Shown here in pieces: positions 6,688 through 14,358 of a stretch of 16,765 nt of DNA (its first letter is position 1; every line of letters begins with the position of its first letter). The DNA is from JACTMI01 sp964618415 (GTDB taxonomy: Bacteria; Acidobacteriota; Thermoanaerobaculia; Multivoradales; JAGPDF01). Where the stretch lies: positions 1 to 16,765 of the forward strand of contig CAZUAT010000061.1 of NCBI GenBank assembly GCA_964618415.1, read 5' to 3'. The notes beneath the pieces were generated by a model. That model was not told the origin of the DNA. It did no database searches and saw nothing but the letters and a program-made list of their open reading frames with translations. Made by a program: the position numbers and the translations under genes.

Positions 6688-7734
6688 ATGGCAGGGGAGT
6701 TCGACGCCGGCGCCGCGGCGGAGCGGATCAAGGCGCGTGCCCGCGAGGCCGGCTTCGACCTCGCCGGCGTGGCCCGCCTCGGCCCGGCCGCCACCGCGTC
6801 CGCTCTCGAGCGCTGGCTGGCGCGCGGCGACCAGGCCGGCATGCAGTGGATGGAGCGCTATGCCGACCTGCGCGCCGATCCGCGCCGCCTGCTGCCTGGG
6901 GCGCGCAGCGCCCTGGTGGTCGGCCTGCGCTACGCCCCGCTCGCCGGCGAGGCCGAGCCGCGCGGCGACCTGTGGCCCAAGGTGGCGCGCTACGCCCGCG
7001 GCGACGACTACCACGGCTTCATGCGTGAGCGCCTGAAGGAGCTGGCGGCTTTCATCGAGGCGGAGTGGGCACCGGCGCGCTGCCGCGCCTGCGTCGACAC
7101 CGCGCCGGTCCTCGAGCGCGAGCTGGCCGCCCGCGCCGGCCTGGGCGCGATCGGCAAGAACACCAACCTGCTCAACCCCGAGGTCGGCTCCTATCTGTTG
7201 CTGGGGGAGGTGCTGACCACCCTCGACCTGCCGGCCGACTCGCCGGTCGCCGACCTGTGCGGCGATTGCCACCGCTGTCTCGACGCCTGCCCGACCGGGG
7301 CGCTGCCGGAACCGTGGCGACTCGACGCCCGGCGCTGCATCTCCTACTGGACGATCGAGCAGCGCGGCGAGATCCCGGACGAGATCGCTGGCGCGCTGAC
7401 CGACTGGGTCTTCGGCTGCGACCGCTGCCAGGAGGTCTGCCCATGGAACGGCCGCTCCGGGGCGGTCGACCACCCCGAGTTCGCGGTGCCCGAGCGACGG
7501 CGGAGCCTCGACCTGGTCGGCCTGCTCGAACTGGACGAGGAGAGCTACCGCGAACGGTTCCGGGGCAGTCCGCTCAAGCGGGCCCGCCACGACGGGCTGC
7601 GGCGCAATGCCGCCCACGCCCTGGCGGGTGATCCGTCCCCCCGCGCCGCGGCGGCGCTCGCCCGGGCGGCCGGCGACCCGGCGCCGGTGGTGGCCGACGC
7701 CGCGCGACGGGCCGCCGCCGGGCCCGCTGTTTGA
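6688..7734 (+). CDS. queG: Epoxyqueuosine reductase QueG
   Basis: Cobalamin-dependent iron-sulfur enzyme that reduces epoxyqueuosine to queuosine at position 34 of tRNAs, the last step of queuosine synthesis. The 348-residue protein has the cobalamin-binding N-terminal domain, the catalytic Asp in CVDTAPVLER (Asp137), the GLGAIGKNTNLLNPEVGSYLL-type core, and a bacterioferredoxin-like module: CGDCHRCLDACPTGAL with Cys191/194/197/201, Cys217 in RCISYWTIEQRG, and CDRCQEVCPWN with Cys244/247/251, enough for two [4Fe-4S] clusters. The C-terminal part (RRNAAHALAGDPSP onward) looks like one or two HEAT-like repeats. Its TGA at 7732-7734 lies inside the -35 element of the rpsA promoter. No other queuosine genes are in the window. 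Confidence 0.95.
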   Translation: MAGEFDAGAAAERIKARAREAGFDLAGVARLGPAATASALERWLARGDQAGMQWMERYADLRADPRRLLPGARSALVVGLRYAPLAGEAEPRGDLWPKVARYARGDDYHGFMRERLKELAAFIEAEWAPARCRACVDTAPVLERELAARAGLGAIGKNTNLLNPEVGSYLLLGEVLTTLDLPADSPVADLCGDCHRCLDACPTGALPEPWRLDARRCISYWTIEQRGEIPDEIAGALTDWVFGCDRCQEVCPWNGRSGAVDHPEFAVPERRRSLDLVGLLELDEESYRERFRGSPLKRARHDGLRRNAAHALAGDPSPRAAAALARAAGDPAPVVADAARRAAAGPAV

Positions 7735-7760
7735 CTCCAAGTCCCACGGGTGCTTATACT
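7731..7760 (+). promoter_or_regulatory. Sigma70-type promoter of rpsA
   Basis: TTGACT at 7731-7736 and TATACT at 7755-7760 are near-consensus -35 and -10 hexamers separated by 18 bp, the strongest such pair I see in the window and unusual in DNA this GC-rich. Transcription would begin near 7767, giving a leader of about 97 nt to the rpsA start. The -35 contains the queG stop codon, so rpsA has its own strong start site immediately after queG. Confidence 0.8.
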
Positions 7761-7785
7761 TCTCGGTCTTCGAGCCCCGACTCTC

Positions 7786-7832
7786 CCGAGCAGGTCTCGG
7801 ACTTCCCACCGGGAACAACAGGCTACGGCCTG
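7786..7832 (+). promoter_or_regulatory. rpsA mRNA leader with two hairpins
   Basis: Two short perfect hairpins lie in the predicted 5' leader: CCGAG-caggt-CTCGG at 7786-7800 and CAGGC-tacg-GCCTG at 7819-7832. The second has a C(UACG)G loop, an UNCG-type very stable tetraloop. A full AAGGAGG ribosome site follows at 7846-7852. In E. coli the structured rpsA leader mediates high translation and autorepression by S1; a comparable role here is inferred from position and structure, not from sequence similarity. Confidence 0.5.
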
Positions 7833-7863
7833 AATCTGAAAAGCCAAGGAGGCAGTGCGGCTT

Positions 7864-9627
7864 ATGGTTTCGATGGACAAGGAGCGCGTGAACTTCGACG
7901 AGGAAGTCAGCGCCGAGGACCGGCAGGCGTACGAGCAGTTTCTCGCGCTCTACGACAACACGCTGCGCAATCTCGCCGAGGGCGAGATCGTGCGCGGCAA
8001 GGTGGTGGCGATCCGATCCAACTCGGTCGTCGTCGACGTCGGGTACAAGTCGGAGGGGCTGATCCCGCTCGACGAGTTCCTCGACGCCGAGGGCAACATC
8101 CCGGTCAACGTCGGGGACGAAGTGGAAGTGCTGCTGGAGCGGACCGAGGACGTCGAGGGCCATGTGCTGCTCTCGTACACCAAGGCCGCCAAGATGCGGG
8201 TCTGGACCGAAGTGGAGCAGAGCTTCCGGGACGGCCGCGTCATCAAGGGCCGGGTCATCGACCGCATCAAGGGCGGCCTGACCGTCGACGTCGGCGTGCG
8301 GGCGTTCCTGCCCGGCTCGCTGGCCGACATCAAGCCGGTCAAGAACCTCGAGGCGCTCAAGGGCCGCGAGCTCGAGTTCAAGGTCATCAGCCTGGACCGT
8401 CGCCGCAACAACATCGTCCTGTCGCGCAAGGCGGTGCTCGAGAAGGAGTACGAGCAGAAGAAGGGCGAGACGCTCGAGAAGCTGCAGGAAGGCGCGCCGA
8501 TGCGCGGCGTCGTCAAGAACATCACCGACTACGGCGTCTTCATCGACCTGGGCGGCATCGACGGCCTGCTGCACATCACCGACATCTCCTGGGGCCGGGT
8601 CAACCACCCGTCCGAGCATTTCGCGATCGGCGACGAGGTCGACGTGCTGGTGCTCAAGTTCGACCGTGAGACCGAGCGCGTGTCGCTGGGCTACAAGCAG
8701 CGCACCGAGGATCCGTGGATCCTGGTCGACAAGCGGTTCCCGATCGGGTCCCGCGTCCACGGCAAGGTCGTCAGCCTGGTCGACTACGGCGCCTTCGTCG
8801 AGATCGAGCCGGGCGTCGAGGGCCTCGTTCACGTCTCCGAGATGTCGTGGACCAAGAAGGTCGTCAATCCCGCCAAGCTGCTGACCATCGGGCAGGAAGT
8901 CGACGCCATCGTCACCGAGCTCGACCTCGGCCAGCGGCGCATCAGCCTGTCGCTGCGGCAGACCGAGCGCAATCCGTGGGAGGACCTGTCGCACCACTTC
9001 CCGATGGGTTCGATCATCGAGGGCAAGGTGCGCAACCTGACCGAGTTCGGCGCCTTCGTCGAGATCACCGAGGAGATCGACGGCCTGATCCACGTCTCCG
9101 ACATGAGCTGGACGAAGCGGATCAAGCACCCGAGCGAAGTGCTCAAGAAGGGCGACACCGTGCGGGCGCGCATCACCAACATCGACGTCGAGAACCAGCG
9201 CGTGTCGCTGTCGATCAAGGAGTTCATGCCCAACGAGTGGCAGGACTTCGTGGAGAACAACCGGGTCGGCGACATTGTCACCGGCCGGGTGGTCAACGTG
9301 ACCGACTTCGGTCTGTTCATCGACATTTATGACGGTCTCGAAGGGCTCGCTCACGTCTCGGAGATCGACTTCGGCGGCGGCAAGCTGTCGGATCACTACA
9401 AGGCCGGTGAGTGGGTGCGGGCACGCATCCTGCGCATCGAGGAGGAGGACAAGAAGGTCGGCCTCACCCTGCGCGGCGTCACCCCGCCTTCGGCCGAAGA
9501 GATCGCCGAGCTCGAGGCGGCGGCTCGCCAGGCGGCCGCCAGCAGCGAGCCGGCGGCCGAGGCGACCGAGATGGCCGAGGAGGTCGCCGAGGCGGCCCCG
9601 GCGGATTCCGGCGACGCGACCGAGTAA
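7864..9627 (+). CDS. rpsA: 30S ribosomal protein S1
   Basis: Binds mRNA on the small ribosomal subunit and helps unfold and position it for initiation. The 587-residue protein has six S1/OB-fold RNA-binding domains at about 38-107, 123-189, 208-278, 293-366, 379-452 and 466-537. Domains 3-6 carry the typical GxV..(D/E)(Y/F)G.F(V/I)(D/E)(I/L)..G.(E/D)GL.H(V/I)(S/T) pattern; domains 1-2 are more divergent, as in ribosome-binding domains of S1. Length is close to the E. coli protein (557), with an extra acidic Ala/Glu-rich tail from about 545. The ATG at 7864 is 11 nt after AAGGAGG; a GTG at 7855 is too close to it (2 nt), and the ATG at 7873 is further away. ihfB follows after 18 bp, a conserved pairing. 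Confidence 0.97.
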   Translation: MVSMDKERVNFDEEVSAEDRQAYEQFLALYDNTLRNLAEGEIVRGKVVAIRSNSVVVDVGYKSEGLIPLDEFLDAEGNIPVNVGDEVEVLLERTEDVEGHVLLSYTKAAKMRVWTEVEQSFRDGRVIKGRVIDRIKGGLTVDVGVRAFLPGSLADIKPVKNLEALKGRELEFKVISLDRRRNNIVLSRKAVLEKEYEQKKGETLEKLQEGAPMRGVVKNITDYGVFIDLGGIDGLLHITDISWGRVNHPSEHFAIGDEVDVLVLKFDRETERVSLGYKQRTEDPWILVDKRFPIGSRVHGKVVSLVDYGAFVEIEPGVEGLVHVSEMSWTKKVVNPAKLLTIGQEVDAIVTELDLGQRRISLSLRQTERNPWEDLSHHFPMGSIIEGKVRNLTEFGAFVEITEEIDGLIHVSDMSWTKRIKHPSEVLKKGDTVRARITNIDVENQRVSLSIKEFMPNEWQDFVENNRVGDIVTGRVVNVTDFGLFIDIYDGLEGLAHVSEIDFGGGKLSDHYKAGEWVRARILRIEEEDKKVGLTLRGVTPPSAEEIAELEAAARQAAASSEPAAEATEMAEEVAEAAPADSGDATE

Positions 9628-9645
9628 TCGGGCGGGAGTCCTCCG

Positions 9646-9975
9646 GTGTCCGAGGCGATGGCGAGGGATCTCGAAGCGGCGGTCGATGGCCTGACCAAGG
9701 CGGAACTGGTCGAAGAGGTGGCGCGCGTCACCCAGCTGACCAAGAAGCAGGCCGAGGAGATCGTGAACACGGTCTTCGCGACCATCGTCGAGTCGCTTCG
9801 CACCGGCCGCAAGATCGAGCTGCGCGGTTTCGGAAGCTTTCGCATCCGGGACCGCGGAGCTCGCATCGGCCGCAATCCGAAGACCGGTGAGAGAGTCGAG
9901 GTTCCGCCCAAGCGGATCCCGTACTTCAAGCCGGGCAAGGAACTCAAGGAGCAGCTCAACCGGCAGGTGCCGTGA
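9646..9975 (+). CDS. ihfB: Integration host factor beta-like / HU-family DNA-binding protein
   Basis: Nucleoid protein of the HU/IHF family that bends DNA as a dimer. The 109-residue product shows LTKAELVEEVA (N-terminal helices), RKIELRGFGSFRIRDR, GRNPKTGE (arm with the intercalating Pro78), and IPYFKPGKELKEQLN, which is closer to IHF-beta than to HU. Position right after rpsA, as in E. coli, supports ihfB. The first 15 residues are longer than usual; GTG at 9646 is preferred because GGGAG at 9634-9638 lies 7 nt away, while the ATG at 9658 has no good site. Whether it acts as a heterodimer with an IhfA or as a homodimer cannot be judged. Its TGA overlaps the next GTG. Confidence 0.9.
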   Translation: MSEAMARDLEAAVDGLTKAELVEEVARVTQLTKKQAEEIVNTVFATIVESLRTGRKIELRGFGSFRIRDRGARIGRNPKTGERVEVPPKRIPYFKPGKELKEQLNRQVP

Positions 9976-10370
9976 GCGCCGAACGCGAGTCCAACGGAGA
10001 ATTTCCGTGGCGCGCGGCGGCGCTCTGCGCGCTCGCCTGGCTGATCCCGTCGGCGGGCCACTTCGCGCTCGGACGACGGGGGCGGGCGACGATCTTCGCC
10101 GCCGTCATCGCCACTGCGCTGCTGGTCGGCTACAGCCTCGACGGCAACCTGCACCGGCTGGTGCCGGGGCAGCCGCTGTCGACCCTGTTCACGCTCGGCG
10201 CGATGGGGCTCGGAGCGCCGTACTTCATCCTGCGCTGGGGTATGGGCTACACCGGCGTTCCGGAGGCCCCAGGCTACGAGTACGGCACCGTCTTCCTGCT
10301 CTCGGCCGGGCTGATGAACCTGCTGCTGGTGCTCGACGTGTGGGACCTCGCGCGCGGGCGCAAGGATTGA
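9972..10370 (+). CDS. Small multi-pass membrane protein, DUF6677-like
   Basis: A 132-residue protein with about four hydrophobic segments: ALCALAWLIPSAGHFALG, ATIFAAVIATALLVGY, LFTLGAMGLGAPYFIL and TVFLLSAGLMNLLLVLDV. The segment AWLIPSAGHFALGRRGRA resembles the start of DUF6677 proteins, which I recall from Acidobacteriota near lipid A or S1 genes; function unknown. It starts at a GTG that overlaps the ihfB stop (GTGA) without a good ribosome site, suggesting translational coupling. Confidence 0.75.
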   Translation: MSAERESNGEFPWRAAALCALAWLIPSAGHFALGRRGRATIFAAVIATALLVGYSLDGNLHRLVPGQPLSTLFTLGAMGLGAPYFILRWGMGYTGVPEAPGYEYGTVFLLSAGLMNLLLVLDVWDLARGRKD

Positions 10371-10395
10371 GCGGCGGGCAACGGGGCGATTCACG

Positions 10396-10587
10396 ATGAG
10401 CCACTTCGGCCTGATGGTCCTCTACGCCGCCCTGCTCGGCCTGTTCCTCGCAACGCTGTGGCGGCGCGAACGCAAGGCCCAGGTGCGCCTCTTCCTCCAG
10501 GTGTTCGGCTGGCTGATCGGCGGCAGCATCGTGCTCGGCTGGCTGATGTACTTCTTCCCTTCGGGCCCTCCCGCCCCGGTGTCGTGA
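10396..10587 (+). CDS. 63-residue membrane protein preceding lpxB
   Basis: Two predicted transmembrane helices, at about residues 4-21 (FGLMVLYAALLGLFLATL) and 34-54 (LQVFGWLIGGSIVLGWLMYFF), separated by a basic cytoplasmic loop WRRERKAQVR. The ribosome site is weak (GGGG at 10383-10386). Its stop overlaps the lpxB GTG (GTGA), which ties it to the lipid A genes. No family recognised; it could help place LpxB or the exporter at the membrane, but that is only a guess from position. Confidence 0.7.
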   Translation: MSHFGLMVLYAALLGLFLATLWRRERKAQVRLFLQVFGWLIGGSIVLGWLMYFFPSGPPAPVS

Positions 10588-11768
10588 CCGCTCCGGGGCT
10601 GCTGGTCGTCGCCGGCGAAGCCTCGGGCGACCAGCGGGCCGCCCGGCTGGTCGCCGCCCTGCGCGACCGGCGGCCCGACCTCGAGGCGTTCGGGATGGGC
10701 GGCGGGGCCTGCCGCGCCGCGGGAGTGGAGACGATCTTCGACAGTCAGGAGATCGCGGTCGTCGGCATCGCCGAGGCGCTGCGCGTCCTGCCGCGGGCCG
10801 GTGAGATCTTCGGCCGGCTGAGTGCCGAGACCCAGCGCCGGCAGCCGGCTGCGGCGCTGCTGGTCGACGCGCCGGACTTCAACCTGCGTCTGGCGCGGCG
10901 GCTGGCCTGGCACGGCGTGCCGGTCGTCTACTACGTCAGTCCGCAGATCTGGGCCTGGCGACGGGGGCGGGTGCGGGTCATCGAGGAGTGCGTCGACGAG
11001 ATGCTGGTCCTCTTCCCGTTCGAGGTGCCGTTCTACCGCAGTCACGGCGTCGCGGTGACCCACGTCGGTCACCCGCTGGTGGACGAGATCCCCGAGCAGC
11101 GCCAGGCCTGGGACGACCTGCCGCGCGGCGCCCGCCCGGACGTCTATCGGATCGCGCTGCTGCCGGGTTCGCGGGGGAGCGAGCTGCGCGCGCTGCTGCC
11201 GACCTTCCTCGCCGCGGCGCGCCGGCTCGGCGAGCGTCTGCCGGTGCGCGTCCGGCTGATCCTCGCGCCGTCGATCGCGGCGGCTGACGTCGAGCCGGCG
11301 ATCCGCGCCAGCGGGCTTCGGGTCGAACTGGTCACCGACGACCGGATCGCCGCGATCGCCGATTCGCACCTGGCGATCTGCGCCTCCGGGACCGCAACTC
11401 TCGAGACCGGCCTCGTGCGCACGCCGATGATCGTCTGCTATCGCCTGTCCGCCTGGACCTGGGCACTCGCCCGGCGACTGGTGAAAGTGCCGCACGTCAG
11501 CCTGGTCAACCTGGTGCTCGATCGCCGCGTGGTGCCCGAACTGCTGCAGGACCAAGCGGAACCGGAGCGGATCGCCGGCGAGGCGGCGGCGCTGCTCCAG
11601 ACGCGGCGCGACGTCGAGGTGATGCGCAGCGACCTCGCCGTGCTGCGCCGCCGACTCGGCAGACCGGGGGCGAGCGGGCGGGCGGCTGAGCGCGTCGATC
11701 AGTGGATCGAGCGCGGTCTGGCGCGCCGGCGCGGCGCCGGCCTCGCGATGGCGAGGTCCGGCTCATGA
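10584..11768 (+). CDS. lpxB: Lipid-A-disaccharide synthase LpxB
   Basis: Membrane-associated GT-B glycosyltransferase that joins UDP-2,3-diacylglucosamine and lipid X to form the lipid A disaccharide. With the GTG at 10584 the protein has 394 residues (E. coli 382). Motifs: VVAGEASGD (8-16), FGMGGG (36-41), LVDAPDFN with Asp98, which matches the essential Asp98 of E. coli, YYVSPQIWAWRRGR (117-129), FPFEVPFY, HVGHPLVDE, LLPGSRGSELRALLP (192-206), CASGTATLETGL (266-277) and SLVNLVLDRRVVPELLQ. Longer upstream in-frame starts would run through the preceding gene and place GEASGD too far in, so the GTG sharing GTGA with that gene is chosen. It is followed by the exporter gene with an ATGA overlap. 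Confidence 0.96.
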   Translation: MTAPGLLVVAGEASGDQRAARLVAALRDRRPDLEAFGMGGGACRAAGVETIFDSQEIAVVGIAEALRVLPRAGEIFGRLSAETQRRQPAAALLVDAPDFNLRLARRLAWHGVPVVYYVSPQIWAWRRGRVRVIEECVDEMLVLFPFEVPFYRSHGVAVTHVGHPLVDEIPEQRQAWDDLPRGARPDVYRIALLPGSRGSELRALLPTFLAAARRLGERLPVRVRLILAPSIAAADVEPAIRASGLRVELVTDDRIAAIADSHLAICASGTATLETGLVRTPMIVCYRLSAWTWALARRLVKVPHVSLVNLVLDRRVVPELLQDQAEPERIAGEAAALLQTRRDVEVMRSDLAVLRRRLGRPGASGRAAERVDQWIERGLARRRGAGLAMARSGS

Positions 11769-13672
11769 AGCTGGCCCGCTTTCTCGGCCGGTACCTCGGC
11801 CGTTACTGGCGGTGGGCGCTGCTGGCGATCACGGCGACGCTGGTCTATGCCACCGCGACGGTGGTGCTGATCCAGCTGATCCAGGCGATCTTCGGCGAGG
11901 TGCTGCGCTTCGATGGCCAGGGGCTGCCGTCCGAAGTGAGCGCCCTGGTGGCGCCGGTCGACGGAAGCGCGGCGGCCGAGGGCGAGAGTGCCCTCGGCAC
12001 CGTCGAGGATGCCGCGCCCGAGGCGGCCGGACGCGCGCGGGTCTTCCTCGACCGCTATCTCAATGACGGCTACGAGCGGATCAAGTCGGCGCTCGGCATC
12101 GACGCCTCCAACGTCGTCGTCTTCGTACCGATGCTGTTCATCTGCATCTTCGTGCTGCGCAGCTTTGCCGACTTCATCAACGGCTACGCCTTCCAGCGCA
12201 TCGGACTGGGCGCGACCACCGATCTGCGCAACGACCTGTACCACCACACGCTCGTTCAGACGAGCCGCTTTCACGCCGATCACCCGTCCGGCGAACTGGT
12301 CAGCCGGGTGGTGCACGACGTCGGTGTGCTGCAGGCGGCGATCTCGACCCGCCTCGTCGACCTGTTCCAGCAGTCGATCACCCTGCTCGGCCTGATGCTG
12401 CTGCTGTTCTCGATCGACTTCGGCCTCGCCTTCGCGAGCCTCGTGGCGGCGCCTGCGGTGCTCTATCCGATCATTCGCTTCTCGCGCAGCATGCGCAAAG
12501 TCAGCCACCGCGCTCAGGAGCGCACGGCCGACCTCGCCAACCTGGTCTCGGAATCGGCGCGCGGACAGCGGGTGGTCAAGGCATTCGGGATGGAGCCGTT
12601 CGAGGACCGCCGCTTCCGAGAGGCGACGGCCCGGCACCTGGCGGTCAACCTGCGCGGTCAACTTCTCTCGAACCTGTCGAGCCCGGTCGTCGAGACGGTC
12701 GGCGTGATCGGCGCCGGCGTCTTCCTGGTCTATGCCGGTCGGCAGATCCACTCCGGCGCCATGGACGCCGCAACACTGATCAAGTTCCTGTTCAACCTGT
12801 ACCTGATGTACGACCCGATTCGCAAACTCAACAAGGCGAATCTGGTCGTCCAGCAGTCGCTGGCGGCAGCGCAGCGGATCCGCAGCCTGCTCGAACTGCC
12901 GGTGGAGATCCAGGACCGGCCCGATGCAACCGCCCTCGACCGGCTGCAGGAGTCAATCCGCTACGAGGGCGTAGTCTTCCGCTACGACCACCGCGAAGTC
13001 CTGCGCGGCATCGACCTCGAAATTCGTCGCGGCGAAGTGGTGGCCTTCGTCGGTCCGTCCGGCGGCGGCAAGACCACCCTGGTCAACCTGCTGCCGCGGT
13101 TCTTCGACGTCTCCGAGGGCCGGATCCTGATCGACGGCCATGACATCCGGTCGTTGCGGCTGGCCAGCCTGCGCGGCCTCATCGGCCTGGTCACCCAGGA
13201 GACCGTGCTCTTCAACGACACGATCCGCAACAACATCGCCTACGGGCGCTCCGACCTGTCGCTCGAAGCGGTGCGGGCGGCGGCCGTGGCGGCCCTGGTC
13301 GACGACTTCGTGCGCGATCTGCCGGACGGCTACGACACCCAGGTCGGCGAGGCCGGCGTGCGGCTGTCGGGCGGCCAGCGCCAGCGGGTCGCCATCGCGC
13401 GGGCGATGCTCAAGAACGCGCCGATTCTGATCCTCGACGAGGCGACCTCGCAGCTCGACACCGAATCGGAGTCGCTGGTCCAGGTGGCGCTCGGCAATCT
13501 GATGCGCGACCGCACGACGTTGGTGGTCGCTCACCGGCTGTCGACGGTGAAGCGGGCCGACCGGATCTGCGTCATCGAGGCGGGCCGGATCGTCGAGACC
13601 GGCCGGCACGACGAACTGCTGGCGGCGGGCGGGACCTACCGCCGGCTGCACGACCTGCAGTTCCACGAATGA
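11765..13672 (+). CDS. msbA: MsbA-like lipid A / lipid ABC exporter (fused TMD-NBD)
   Basis: A 635-residue ABC half-transporter with an N-terminal six-helix domain and a C-terminal ATPase; it would work as a homodimer, flipping core lipid A across the inner membrane. Nucleotide-binding motifs: Walker A GPSGGGKT (430-437), Q-loop VTQETVLF with Gln478, signature LSGGQ (534-538), Walker B ILILDE (554-559) and switch His590 (VVAHRLST). Overlaps with lpxB upstream (ATGA) and with a lysophospholipid acyltransferase downstream support lipid A as cargo. Compared with MsbA (about 580 aa) the segment between helices 1 and 2 (about residues 45-118) is enlarged by an Ala/Glu/Gly-rich region and a helix rich in charged residues. 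Drug or other lipid export cannot be excluded from sequence alone. Confidence 0.9.
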   Translation: MKLARFLGRYLGRYWRWALLAITATLVYATATVVLIQLIQAIFGEVLRFDGQGLPSEVSALVAPVDGSAAAEGESALGTVEDAAPEAAGRARVFLDRYLNDGYERIKSALGIDASNVVVFVPMLFICIFVLRSFADFINGYAFQRIGLGATTDLRNDLYHHTLVQTSRFHADHPSGELVSRVVHDVGVLQAAISTRLVDLFQQSITLLGLMLLLFSIDFGLAFASLVAAPAVLYPIIRFSRSMRKVSHRAQERTADLANLVSESARGQRVVKAFGMEPFEDRRFREATARHLAVNLRGQLLSNLSSPVVETVGVIGAGVFLVYAGRQIHSGAMDAATLIKFLFNLYLMYDPIRKLNKANLVVQQSLAAAQRIRSLLELPVEIQDRPDATALDRLQESIRYEGVVFRYDHREVLRGIDLEIRRGEVVAFVGPSGGGKTTLVNLLPRFFDVSEGRILIDGHDIRSLRLASLRGLIGLVTQETVLFNDTIRNNIAYGRSDLSLEAVRAAAVAALVDDFVRDLPDGYDTQVGEAGVRLSGGQRQRVAIARAMLKNAPILILDEATSQLDTESESLVQVALGNLMRDRTTLVVAHRLSTVKRADRICVIEAGRIVETGRHDELLAAGGTYRRLHDLQFHE

Positions 13673-14358
13673 GCGCTGCCGGCTCGGAGCAGCACGGAAC
13701 GCTGCGCGTGGGCGTGCTGTCGCTGCTCGGCGCCTGGACGATTCGAACCCTGCGCGCCACCTTGCGGCTGCGCTTCCACGGCGAGAGCGAGATCCGCGCG
13801 CGCGAGCGCCAGGGACGGCCGTTCATCCTCGCCTTCTGGCACCGGCACATGCTGCTCATGCGCTACGCTTACCGCGGATCGCGCATGAACGTCCTGTCGA
13901 GTCGCAGCCGAGACGGCGAGCTGATGGTCCGGGTGCTGGGGCGACTCGGCGTGCGGGCCAGCCGCGGCTCGAGCTCGCGCGGTGGAGCGGCCGGTCTGCG
14001 CGACCTGATCCGCCAGGCGCGCGCCGGCTGGGACCTCGGGATCACCCCGGACGGGCCGCGAGGGCCGGCGCGCGTCGTCCAGCCGGGCATCGTCCACGCC
14101 GCCGCAGCGACTGGGCTGCCGGTCATTCCGGTGGCGCTGGCCGCTCACCGTCAGCGCGAGCTGCGCACCTGGGACCGCACCGTCGTACCGCTGCCGTTCA
14201 GCCGGGTCGAGATCGTCTACGGGCCCGCGCTCACGGTGCCGCGAGACGCCGAACCGGCTGAGTGGGTACCGCGGCTGGGAGCCGCGATCGACGAGGTCGA
14301 GCGGCGCGCGGAAGCGCTGGCGGGGCGCCCTGCCGGCCAGGTGGAGTCCCCGACATGA
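13669..14358 (+). CDS. Lysophospholipid acyltransferase family protein (DUF374)
   Basis: A 229-residue protein of the DUF374 branch of LPLAT acyltransferases. Visible signatures are AFWHRHMLLMRYAYRG (55-70, with the acyltransferase His), SSRSRDGELMVRVLGRLG (77-94), ASRGSSSRGGAAGLRDLI (97-114) and GITPDGPRGPARVVQPG (124-140) followed by AAAATGLPVIPVA. Members are thought to transfer acyl chains at the inner membrane; lying directly after lpxB and msbA, this one may add a secondary acyl chain to lipid A or a lipid intermediate, which is inference. It lacks a strong signal or transmembrane anchor apart from a hydrophobic N-terminal stretch. ATGA overlaps join it to both neighbours. Confidence 0.88.
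   Translation: MSAAGSEQHGTLRVGVLSLLGAWTIRTLRATLRLRFHGESEIRARERQGRPFILAFWHRHMLLMRYAYRGSRMNVLSSRSRDGELMVRVLGRLGVRASRGSSSRGGAAGLRDLIRQARAGWDLGITPDGPRGPARVVQPGIVHAAAATGLPVIPVALAAHRQRELRTWDRTVVPLPFSRVEIVYGPALTVPRDAEPAEWVPRLGAAIDEVERRAEALAGRPAGQVESPT

Noticed and set aside
5544..7028. Plus-strand open frame of 494 codons opposite leucine dehydrogenase
   Set aside because: Mirror of a firmly identified gene, continues into queG in a different frame, no family features.
8755..9215. Internal repeat in rpsA (similar segments around residues 293-366 and 379-452)
   Set aside because: This is the normal tandem S1-domain repetition, not a recent DNA duplication.
5965..9396. Reverse-strand open frame of 1143 codons opposite rpsA and queG
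   Set aside because: It is antisense to two well-recognised genes, has Asp/Val/Leu/His-rich composition typical of the mirror of a high-GC frame, shows no domain, and has no ribosome site; it also runs out of frame into the leucine dehydrogenase gene.
10458..10583. Longer lpxB start upstream of 10584
   Set aside because: It would run through the 63-residue membrane protein gene and add 42 residues before the conserved GEASGD segment, which normally lies about ten residues from the start.
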